From positions 1 through 15,358 of the forward strand of contig JANYAW010000136.1 in assembly GCA_025361105.1 (NCBI GenBank): a stretch of DNA of 15,358 bases, in the 5' to 3' direction. Positions 1 through 6,276 of this stretch are shown here, piece by piece (within the stretch, counting starts at the first letter, position 1; each line of letters opens with the position of its first letter). Below the pieces are notes generated by a model. The model saw only the letters and a program-made list of their open reading frames with translations, was not told the DNA's origin and did no database searches. The stretch is from Rhodocyclaceae bacterium. GTDB taxonomy: Bacteria; Pseudomonadota; Gammaproteobacteria; Burkholderiales; Rhodocyclaceae. The position numbers were made by a program, and so were the translations under genes.

Positions 1-72
1 GATGGGCCTACTGACTGGCGTGCAGATTGTTGAATTTGAAGGAATTGGGCCAGGCGCGCTGGACGGCAAGTC

Positions 73-84
73 GACACTAGTGTC
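73..84. repeat. 12-bp perfect palindrome at the deletion joint
   Basis: GACACTAGTGTC is perfectly self-complementary. It abuts and slightly overlaps the copy of the dispersed 27-bp repeat at 82-108, and lies where the N-terminal and C-terminal pieces of the CoA-transferase remnant meet. It could form a small cruciform or be a relic of the deletion event. A chance palindrome of this length is also possible. Confidence 0.5.
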
Positions 85-108
85 AGTTGGTGCCGGTAAC
101 CCGCCGTC
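82..108 (-). repeat. Dispersed 27-bp repeat, copy 1
   Basis: Read on the minus strand this copy carries the invariant core GCACCAACTGAC preceded by GGCGGGTTACC. It matches 23 of 27 positions of copy 3. In the CoA-transferase remnant it encodes SVGAGNPPS, almost the same peptide as in the NlpC/P60 protein and close to that in ProRS. Confidence 0.8.
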
Positions 109-227
109 AAAAGACGCTATCCTTCATTCACTCGGACTTACCAACGAGCGCATCGCCGAACTCAAAACAGCCTGTATTGTCGGCTAACCTGACAAAAAAT
201 AATTCGCCCACTCTGGAGGAGCCAGAA

Positions 228-1508
228 ATGAAATTGCACCTATTGCTGTTGAGTTTGGTCACCTCGCTTGCCGCCGCGCAAACGCCAAGCTATCCGGATG
301 CCGCTGCCAGCGATCCAATGGCGCTTGGCTTGATGCAAGGTTTCCCGCCAGCGGCGGACAAGACCGTGCGCTTTATTGATGGCAGCTCACTAAGGTTTCC
401 CAACACCCGCTGGTCGTTTTCACATATACGCGAATTGGTGCCGACCGCGCAGGTAGCGCGTGGCAATGGCAGCGTGAGCAAACTTCCGCGCGCGCTGAAA
501 GACCTTGATGCGGTCAGTTACGCGGACATGGACGGCAAGCCGCGCACATGGAAGGAAATGCTGGCACTGACCTACACCGACGGTGTGGTGGTAATGCACA
601 AAGGCAAGATTGTGTATGAGAAAAATATGGGTGCGTTAGCCAGTGATGGCAGCCACATTGCGATGTCAGTCACCAAATCCTTCGTCGGTACGCTGGCCTC
701 CATGTTGGTGCACGAGGGCAAGCTGGACGCGGCCGCGCCGGTGATCAAATATCTGCCCGAACTCAAGGATACTGCCTATGGCGACGCGACGGTGAGGCAA
801 GTCATGGACATGACCATAGGCGTTCGTTACTCGGAGAATTACGCCGATCCCAAAGCCGAAATTTGGGCCTATGCCGCAGCCGTTGGAATGGCACCGATAG
901 GTCTGGATTACAAAGGTCCACGCACGGCTTACGATTTCCTTGTCGCCCTGCAAAAAGAAGGTGAGCATGACGTGGCTTTCGCCTACAAGACAGTGAATAC
1001 CGAGGTGCTTGGCTGGATATTGCGCCGCGTGAGTGGCAAAAATCTGGCGACGCTGCTCTCCGAAAAAATCTGGCAAAAAATCGGCGCTGAACAAGACGCG
1101 TATTTCGCCGTCGATAGCATAGGCACTGAAATGGGTGGCGGTGGTTTGAACGCCAATCTGCGTGACTTCGCCCGCGTCGGGGAAATGATGCGCTTGGGTG
1201 GCAAGTTCAATGGTCAGCAGATTGTGCCCAAGGCAGTGGTGAGCGACATCGAGCAGGGCGCCGACAAAGCCAAATTCGCCAAGGCCGGCTACAAATTGCT
1301 GGCCAATTGGTCGTATCGCAATATGTGGTGGGTGAGCGATTACGGTGCCTATTCGGCACGCGGAATTCACGGTCAGGCGATTTACGTTGATCCGAAAAGC
1401 CATATGGTGATCGCCCGTTTTGCCTCGCATCCCATCGCTGCAAATGCCGCTCAAGACCCGGTGGCACTGCCTGCCTATCGTGCCGTGGCGGCCTACTTGA
1501 ACAAATAA
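228..1508 (+). CDS. Secreted beta-lactamase-fold serine hydrolase, 6-aminohexanoate-dimer hydrolase (NylB)-like
   Basis: This 426-residue protein belongs to the class C beta-lactamase / penicillin-binding-protein-like hydrolases. The start at 228 is chosen because GGAGGA lies 7 bases upstream and the product begins with a signal peptide (MKLHLLLLSLVTSLAAA); the frame is open further upstream without support. The nucleophile motif SxxK is S147-V-T-K150, and the general-base tyrosine is probably Y253 in YKTVNTEVLGW, a spacing typical of NylB-type enzymes. The usual KTG box is replaced by H381-G-Q, also as in NylB-like proteins. It should act in the periplasm on an amide or ester; the natural substrate cannot be told from sequence. 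It lies 9 bp upstream of the AidB-like gene and is probably co-transcribed with it. An EstB-type esterase is the main alternative. Confidence 0.85.
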   Translation: MKLHLLLLSLVTSLAAAQTPSYPDAAASDPMALGLMQGFPPAADKTVRFIDGSSLRFPNTRWSFSHIRELVPTAQVARGNGSVSKLPRALKDLDAVSYADMDGKPRTWKEMLALTYTDGVVVMHKGKIVYEKNMGALASDGSHIAMSVTKSFVGTLASMLVHEGKLDAAAPVIKYLPELKDTAYGDATVRQVMDMTIGVRYSENYADPKAEIWAYAAAVGMAPIGLDYKGPRTAYDFLVALQKEGEHDVAFAYKTVNTEVLGWILRRVSGKNLATLLSEKIWQKIGAEQDAYFAVDSIGTEMGGGGLNANLRDFARVGEMMRLGGKFNGQQIVPKAVVSDIEQGADKAKFAKAGYKLLANWSYRNMWWVSDYGAYSARGIHGQAIYVDPKSHMVIARFASHPIAANAAQDPVALPAYRAVAAYLNK

Positions 1509-1517
1509 TTGCCACTT

Positions 1518-3227
1518 ATGAAAACCTCCATTCACAACACCCACGAGGTGTTCAACCAGACGCCACCGCTGGCGAATTACAACCTGTATTCGGCCAATCC
1601 AGCCCTGCGCGAAGCGGTTGCGCGCGAAGGTGCGTTGTGGGCGAATGCGTGGTTGGCTGATCGCGGTGCGGAACTCGGTAGCGCAGAAATGTTCGAGCGC
1701 GGTGTGATTGCCAACAAGAATCCGCCGAGCCTGAAATCTTTTGATGCCACTGGCAATCGCGCGGATCAAGTTGATTTCCATCCGAGCTATCACGAGCTGA
1801 TGCAATACATCAAACGTCATGGTGGTTCTGGCGGCCCGTGGGCGCAGCCGCGCGCTGGCGCGCATGTAGCGAGAGCAGCATTTTTCATGATGGCAGGCGA
1901 AATCGATAACGGGACTTTGTGCCCGACCACCATGACTTACGCCGTCGTGCCTGCGCTACAACACGAGCCGAAATTGGCCGCGTGGGTAGCCAAGGCCATC
2001 GCACCTGAATACGACAAAAGATTCATTCCTGGTCTACAAAAAACTGGAGTGACTTTCGGCATGGGCATGACCGAAAAACAAGGTGGCTCGGACGTGCGTG
2101 CCAACACCACCACCGCTGCTTATGTCGGCGAGTCGGAATGGGGTAGCGAATACCACATCACCGGTCACAAATGGTTCTTCTCGGCACCGATGTCTGATGC
2201 ATTTTTGATTTTGGCGCAGACCGGTTCGGGTGACAAAGAGAAAAAAGCGCACACGCCGACTTGTTTTTTCCTGCCGCGCTTCGGCCCGGACGGAAAGCAA
2301 AACGACATTCGCATTCAGCGCCTGAAAGACAAAGTCGGTGACCGCTCGAATGCGGGTTCCGAGGTCGAATTTTGCGGGGCACGCGCCTGGCGCGTCGGCG
2401 AAGAATCACGCGGGATACAAACCATACTCGAAATGGGTACTTATACGCGCCTCGACTGTGTGCTCGGCACTAGCTCGCAAATGCGCGCCGCGCTGTCGCA
2501 AGCCATGCATCACGCCAGTCATCGACAAGTATTTGGCCGCCGCTTAATCGAGCAGCCGATGATGCAAAGCGTGTTGGCGGATTTGGCCTTGGAATCGGAA
2601 GCGGCGACCGTGCTGGGTATGCGCTTGGCGCGCGCTTTTGACCGTCGTGACGACGAGCAGGAAAGTCTGTTGATGCGCGTACTCACGCCGGTTTCCAAAT
2701 ATTGGGTATGCAAACGCGGACCTATTTTTGGTGGCGAAGCGATGGAAGTTTGGGGTGGCAATGGCTTTGTTGAAGACGGCCCGCTGGCACGGATTTTCCG
2801 CCAGATGCCACTCAATTCGATTTGGGAAGGTTCGGGCAATGTGATGGGTTTGGACACCTTGCGCGCCTTGTCAAAAAGTCCGCGCGTGGCCGATGCCTTG
2901 ATTGCCGAACTGGCACCGGCAAAAGGCATGGAGGCGAATTTCGATGCGCATGTGCTGACGCTCAAAAATTTGCTTGGCGCGCTGACTACCAAGCCTGCGG
3001 CATCAGAATTTCGCGCGCGCGAATTGATGCAAAAAATCGCGCTGGCGATGCAGGGCAGTTTGCTCCTGCAACACGCGCCGTCCGCAGTCGCAGAAACTTT
3101 TTGCGCTTCGCGTTTTGGCAACGATGAAAAATGGGGTGCGGCGTACGGCGTGTTACCAGCATCAACTGACGCGCATGTTCAAAAAATTCTGAGTCGGGCA
3201 TGGCCTGCGTGTGGGTTGACATCATGA
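1518..3227 (+). CDS. AidB-like acyl-CoA dehydrogenase
   Basis: The 569-residue flavoprotein matches E. coli AidB along its length: HEVFNQTPPLANYNLY at the N-terminus, GMGMTEKQGGSDV (from about residue 181), HKWFFSAPMSDA, RLKDKVGDRSNAGSEVEF (about 270-288) and NSIWEGSGNVMGLD (about 433). AidB binds FAD, has weak isovaleryl-CoA dehydrogenase activity and binds DNA as part of the Ada alkylation response. Here the gene sits between a hydrolase and a crotonase gene, so a catabolic role on a branched or modified acyl-CoA is at least as likely as DNA protection. ATG 1518 is preferred to TTG 1509 because it aligns with the AidB start. No clear ribosome-binding site is seen, so translation may be coupled to the upstream gene. 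The stop overlaps the next start (ATGA). Residues about 542-551 are encoded by a dispersed repeat copy. Confidence 0.9.
   Translation: MKTSIHNTHEVFNQTPPLANYNLYSANPALREAVAREGALWANAWLADRGAELGSAEMFERGVIANKNPPSLKSFDATGNRADQVDFHPSYHELMQYIKRHGGSGGPWAQPRAGAHVARAAFFMMAGEIDNGTLCPTTMTYAVVPALQHEPKLAAWVAKAIAPEYDKRFIPGLQKTGVTFGMGMTEKQGGSDVRANTTTAAYVGESEWGSEYHITGHKWFFSAPMSDAFLILAQTGSGDKEKKAHTPTCFFLPRFGPDGKQNDIRIQRLKDKVGDRSNAGSEVEFCGARAWRVGEESRGIQTILEMGTYTRLDCVLGTSSQMRAALSQAMHHASHRQVFGRRLIEQPMMQSVLADLALESEAATVLGMRLARAFDRRDDEQESLLMRVLTPVSKYWVCKRGPIFGGEAMEVWGGNGFVEDGPLARIFRQMPLNSIWEGSGNVMGLDTLRALSKSPRVADALIAELAPAKGMEANFDAHVLTLKNLLGALTTKPAASEFRARELMQKIALAMQGSLLLQHAPSAVAETFCASRFGNDEKWGAAYGVLPASTDAHVQKILSRAWPACGLTS
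3144..3170 (+). repeat. Dispersed 27-bp repeat, copy 2
   Basis: The plus strand carries core GCATCAACTGAC preceded by GGCGTGTTACCA, with 23 of 27 positions matching copy 3. It lies in the C-terminal part of the AidB-like gene and is read as YGVLPASTD, the opposite coding sense to copies 1, 3 and 4. Confidence 0.8.
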
Positions 3228-3991
3228 GCGTAAGAATTGAAAAAAATGGCGCAGTCACCACGGTCATCATTGATCGTCCCGAAGTGCGCAACGCCATTGA
3301 TCAAGCCACCGCACAAGCACTGGTCGATGCGTTTGTCGCATTTGAAAACGATGCCAGCGCACACGTTGCGGTGCTGTACGGCGAAGGCGGATATTTTTGT
3401 GCCGGTGCCGATCTCAAATCGCTCTCGGTCGGCCCGGAAAAGTGGCAACTCAAACCCACCGGAAACGGCCCGCTCGGCCCGACGCGGCTATTGCTCAACA
3501 AACCCGTTATCGCTGCCGTGGCAGGCCATGCGGTGGCCGGCGGGCTGGAGCTGGCGCTGTGGGCCGATATGCGCGTGGCCGAACAATCAGCGGTGTTCGG
3601 CGTGTTTTGTCGACGCTGGGGTGTCCCCTTGATTGACGGTGGCACGGTGCGACTGTCGCGACTCATCGGCCATTCGCGTGCGCTCGATTTGATTTTGACT
3701 GGACGCGCGGTAAGCGCCGATGAAGCGCTGAGTTTTGGTCTTGCCAATCGTGTCGTTGCAGACGGCACCGCGCGCGCCGCAGCGGAAAAACTCGCCGCAC
3801 AAATCGCTGCGTTTCCGCAGCTTTGTTTGCGTAATGATCGTATGTCGAGCTACGAGCAATGGGGCATGAATTTGCCTGCTGCCATCCTTAACGAATATAC
3901 CCATGGTATGCAAACTTTAGCCAGCGGAGAAACGCTAAAAGGCGCGAACCGATTTGCCGGCGGAGAGGGGCGGCATGGAAGTTTTGAATAA
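3224..3991 (+). CDS. Crotonase-fold enoyl-CoA hydratase/isomerase family protein
   Basis: The 255-residue protein has the crotonase fold. The first oxyanion-hole segment is FCAGADLKSL (58-67) and the second is HAVAGGLELALWADMRVAE (102-120). E109 corresponds to Glu144 of rat mitochondrial enoyl-CoA hydratase. The position of the second catalytic glutamate, Glu164, is C129 in FGVFCRRWGVPLIDGGTVRL, so a classical two-glutamate hydration mechanism is not supported. This motif is, to my recollection, shared by a subfamily usually annotated as crotonase/enoyl-CoA hydratase, whose true reaction may be isomerisation, hydrolysis or something else. Its ATG overlaps the stop of the AidB-like gene and its 3' end overlaps the TetR gene by 17 bp, so the three are almost certainly one transcription unit. 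Start 3224 is preferred to 3200 for fold length and coupling. Confidence 0.9.
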   Translation: MSVRIEKNGAVTTVIIDRPEVRNAIDQATAQALVDAFVAFENDASAHVAVLYGEGGYFCAGADLKSLSVGPEKWQLKPTGNGPLGPTRLLLNKPVIAAVAGHAVAGGLELALWADMRVAEQSAVFGVFCRRWGVPLIDGGTVRLSRLIGHSRALDLILTGRAVSADEALSFGLANRVVADGTARAAAEKLAAQIAAFPQLCLRNDRMSSYEQWGMNLPAAILNEYTHGMQTLASGETLKGANRFAGGEGRHGSFE

Positions 3992-4592
3992 GCCGGATAG
4001 TCTGTCCGCCGCTGCACCCGTTGCGCCAGATGTCAATCGGCGCGGCGACATCATCCGTGCGGCGGGGCGTTTGTTTCGCCAGAAAGGTTACAACGGCACG
4101 ACCATTCGCGACATTGCCGATGCCGTCAATATGCGTTCCGGCTCACCGTTTTATCACTTCAAAAGCAAGCATGAAATTTTGTTCAGCGTGACTACTGAAG
4201 GCATAGAAGTCATGCTCAAAAATTTGGAAATGGTGATTGCCAACGCGCAGCCAGCGCGTGAATGCTTTGAATCTTGCATGACCACACACATGAATTATTT
4301 GCTCGGCCCCGGGCGCGATTTTGCGTGGGTGATGCTGTATGAATCGCGCCTGCTTGACCCGACCGAACGCGCCATCGTGCATCGCATGAGCGCTCGCTAC
4401 GAAGCAGTTTTTTCCGGCGTGCTGGATAGGCTGGCAGCTAGCGGCGATTTGCTTGACGCCAGCACCATTGCGCGCAAGCTCATCCTCGGTGCGATGAACT
4501 GGTCAGCGCAATGGTATGACGATAAAGGTGCCAGCAATCCGCAAGCCATTGCGCAACATTTGTGCGCGTTGGTACTCACGGAAAAAAACTGA
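3975..4592 (+). CDS. TetR/AcrR-family transcriptional regulator
   Basis: This 205-residue protein has a TetR-type helix-turn-helix at about residues 25-69, with RQKGYNGTTIRDIADAVNM leading into the recognition segment SGSPFYHFKSKHEIL, followed by a helical ligand-binding half typical of the family. A 20-residue Ala/Pro-rich leader precedes the DNA-binding domain. ATG 3975 is chosen because a purine-rich GAGGGG lies 4 bases upstream; the frame also opens at 3954. It overlaps the 3' end of the crotonase gene, so it is probably co-expressed with the acyl-CoA genes and represses them. An acyl-CoA or related thioester is a plausible effector, as in FadR/PsrA/KstR-type TetR proteins, but that is inference. 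Its stop is one base from the stop of the convergent NlpC/P60 gene. Confidence 0.92.
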   Translation: MEVLNKPDSLSAAAPVAPDVNRRGDIIRAAGRLFRQKGYNGTTIRDIADAVNMRSGSPFYHFKSKHEILFSVTTEGIEVMLKNLEMVIANAQPARECFESCMTTHMNYLLGPGRDFAWVMLYESRLLDPTERAIVHRMSARYEAVFSGVLDRLAASGDLLDASTIARKLILGAMNWSAQWYDDKGASNPQAIAQHLCALVLTEKN

Positions 4593-4593
4593 G

Positions 4594-5097
4594 CTAGTCG
4601 AAATAACGCCGCGTCGCCTGCACGCGAGTGGCGAACCAACCGCTGGCAAGACTATCCGTGCGGACTTTGCCGCCACTCTTGGGGGCATGGACGAAGCGCT
4701 GTTCGCCAATGTAAATCCCGACATGCGAAAATGGTGTGCCGGTGGTATTGAAAAAAACCAAATCGCCGGGACGCAAAGCGGCACGCTCAATCGCACGCCC
4801 TTGTCGTGCGATATTGGCAGCGCTGCCGCTGATTTTTCGACCGGCCGCCTGCGCAAAAACATGACTGACCATGCCACTGCAATCGAGCCCCGCTTCGGGA
4901 TTCTTGCCACCAAATTGATAGCCGGTTTCGACCAGACCCAAGGCATAAATAACTACGTCGTTGGCTTTTGTGTCGTGCGACGGCGTGTCGCCAGCACCAA
5001 CTGACGAGTTGGTCATGCTGAACATTCCAGCGCACCCCGACAACGCAAGCGCCGCGCCGAAGATGAGTTGATAGGAAAAATATGCTCGCTGATTCAT
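4594..5097 (-). CDS. NlpC/P60-family cell-wall peptidase, lipoprotein
   Basis: The 167-residue protein starts with a lipoprotein signal ending in the lipobox LALSGC (lipidated Cys22), so it should be anchored in the outer or inner membrane facing the periplasm. The NlpC/P60 domain spans about 46-167, with catalytic C73 in GLDCSGMV, H125 in FSHVGIYIG and a third polar residue H137 in FVHAPKSGG. Family members cut the D-Glu to diaminopimelate bond in murein stem peptides. The short linker between lipobox and domain contains SSVGAGDTPS (31-40), encoded by a copy of the dispersed 27-bp repeat. No strong ribosome-binding site is visible before ATG 5097, but the lipobox position supports this start. 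The gene converges on tetR with one base between the stops. Confidence 0.92.
   Translation of the reverse strand: MNQRAYFSYQLIFGAALALSGCAGMFSMTNSSVGAGDTPSHDTKANDVVIYALGLVETGYQFGGKNPEAGLDCSGMVSHVFAQAAGRKISGSAANIARQGRAIERAALRPGDLVFFNTTGTPFSHVGIYIGEQRFVHAPKSGGKVRTDSLASGWFATRVQATRRYFD
4979..5005 (+). repeat. Dispersed 27-bp repeat, copy 3
   Basis: The plus strand has GGCGTGTCGCCA followed by core GCACCAACTGAC; I used this copy as the reference. The sequence right after it gives a perfect hairpin, CCAACT-gacg-AGTTGG (4995-5010). It lies antisense within the NlpC/P60 gene, in the linker after the lipobox, where it is read as SVGAGDTPS. Confidence 0.85.
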
Positions 5098-5227
5098 GGA
5101 AATAATTTACCGCCGCAGGCAAAATTTCAGCGCCGGATCATCGCTTCAAAATCCACCCAAATCGAAGCGGACACAGGTTTAGAATCAAGCTGTCAGAAAA
5201 AAATCCACAAGACCAGAGGAGAGAAAA

Positions 5228-5596
5228 ATGATTGGCTATGTGACGGTGGGCACGAACGATTTGCCACGCGCGTTGGCGTTCTACGAGAAGCTATTAAGCT
5301 CGATAGGCGCAACCAGAATTTTTGAGTCCGAGCAAGGCGTGGCGTGGAGCAACGGCCCGATGTCGCCCGGCCTTGGTGTGATGAAGCCTTTTAACGAACA
5401 ACCGGCAACTTTTGGCAACGGGACAATGGTTGCCTTGGTGATGGAATCCAAAGCCCAGGTGGATGAGTTCTACAAAACCGCCATCTCGCTCGGCGCCGCT
5501 GACGACGGCGCGCCGGGGCAGCGTAGCGATACCTTTTATGCGGCTTATTTTCGCGATTTCGATGGCAACAAACTCGCCGCGTTTTATATGACTTGA
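5228..5596 (+). CDS. VOC (glyoxalase/bleomycin-resistance fold) family protein
   Basis: This 122-residue single-domain protein has the paired beta-alpha-beta-beta-beta modules of the vicinal oxygen chelate superfamily. The first opens with MIGYVTVGTNDLPRALAFYEKLL, and the second closes with FRDFDGNKLAAFYM. The start is secure: AGAGGAGAG lies just upstream of ATG 5228. The residue that is often a metal-ligand histidine near the N-terminus (MIGHV in many relatives) is Tyr4 here, so metal binding and a glyoxalase I activity should not be assumed. It is a stand-alone gene between two minus-strand cell-wall genes, and its stop lies 13 bp from that of the convergent transglycosylase gene. Function beyond the fold is unknown. 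Confidence 0.88.
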   Translation: MIGYVTVGTNDLPRALAFYEKLLSSIGATRIFESEQGVAWSNGPMSPGLGVMKPFNEQPATFGNGTMVALVMESKAQVDEFYKTAISLGAADDGAPGQRSDTFYAAYFRDFDGNKLAAFYMT

Positions 5597-5609
5597 AGGT
5601 TTTTCCGGA

Positions 5610-6227
5610 TCACGGCTTGGGCGCTGGTGAATTGGGCCAGCGCCAGTGTTTCTCCCACGCGCCACGCACCATATTTGGGTATTCAGGTTTGCCCAAGCTG
5701 CCGTTGTAACGTCCCAATGCGCGGTACAAGTCCCCTTGTTCGATGTCCAGATAGTGGCGCAGGATGGTGCAGCCAAAGCGCAAGTTGTTGCGCATCTTGA
5801 ACAGATTGTGCTCTTCGTTGCCAATCAATTTTTTCCAAAACGGCATGACCTGCATATAGCCGCGTGCGCCTACTTTGGAGACGGCGTATTTGTGAAATCC
5901 GCTCTCCACTTGAATCAAGCCGAGCAGCATTTGCGGATCCAGGCCGGCGCGCTTGGCCTCGTAGTACACCGTGCGCAAAAAATCCAGCCGCGTGTCGCGA
6001 TCCGGCATGCGCTTGGCCAATCGTGCTGACATTTCGGTTTGCCAATCCACCCAATCGAGCTTTTCTTGCACGCTGGCAAATTGCGGATTCGGTGCCGCGT
6101 TGTCGGCAATCGTGGCAGACAGCGTCGCTTGCACACTAGGTGCAAGCGACTCGTATTGCTGGTTGCCAGCCATGCTCGGTGGCATCATCAGCAGCGCCGC
6201 CAGGCCAAATGCAAGCCGCGTCAGCAT
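5610..6227 (-). CDS. Periplasmic lytic transglycosylase (SLT/GEWL domain)
   Basis: This 205-residue exported protein has a signal peptide (MLTRLAFGLAALLMMPPSMA) and a C-terminal lysozyme-like SLT domain. The catalytic glutamate is E108 in LIQVESGFHKYAVS, followed by VGARGYMQVMPFW and the later RYNGSLGKPEYP, all typical family 1 lytic transglycosylase motifs. Such enzymes cleave murein glycan strands with formation of 1,6-anhydro-MurNAc. ATG 6227 is chosen because GAGGG lies just upstream and it begins the signal peptide; the frame stays open to 6323, into the end of proS. The start lies 49 bp after the proS stop on the same strand, so co-transcription with proS is likely. This proS-transglycosylase adjacency is familiar in Betaproteobacteria. 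Confidence 0.93.
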   Translation of the reverse strand: MLTRLAFGLAALLMMPPSMAGNQQYESLAPSVQATLSATIADNAAPNPQFASVQEKLDWVDWQTEMSARLAKRMPDRDTRLDFLRTVYYEAKRAGLDPQMLLGLIQVESGFHKYAVSKVGARGYMQVMPFWKKLIGNEEHNLFKMRNNLRFGCTILRHYLDIEQGDLYRALGRYNGSLGKPEYPNMVRGAWEKHWRWPNSPAPKP

Positions 6228-6276
6228 TTTCCCTCGCGCCGAAACGGGGACAGTCGCGGTGGAGATAGGGAATTGT

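Larger units (their letters stand above)
2..187 (+). pseudogene. Internally deleted remnant of a CaiB/BaiF (class III) CoA-transferase or alpha-methylacyl-CoA racemase gene
   Basis: The 61-codon frame starts with MGLLTGVQIVEFEGIGPG, which matches the usual N-terminus of family III CoA-transferases and alpha-methylacyl-CoA racemases. Without any of the normal middle it then ends with a typical family C-terminus (DAILHSLGLTNERIAELK, followed by a short tail). Intact members have roughly 360-400 residues, so about 300 codons appear to be missing, while start, frame and stop survive. The joint, around residues 19-36, contains a 12-bp perfect palindrome (73-84) and a copy of the 27-bp dispersed repeat (82-108). 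The stop lies 40 bp before the serine hydrolase gene. An intact copy would have handled CoA esters, which fits the acyl-CoA genes downstream. A 61-residue product would lack the CoA-binding and catalytic region. Family assignment rests on recalled family patterns and not on an alignment; a chimeric assembly is the main alternative. Confidence 0.7.

Noticed and set aside
87..227. N-terminal extension of the serine hydrolase from 87
   Set aside because: It overlaps the CoA-transferase remnant in another frame, would bury the signal peptide inside the protein, and the strong ribosome-binding site lies before ATG 228.
666..1865. 399-codon minus-strand open frame
   Set aside because: It is antisense to the NylB-like hydrolase and the AidB-like gene, both of which have clear family motifs. 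Its translation shows no recognisable domain and is rich in residues expected from a codon shadow.
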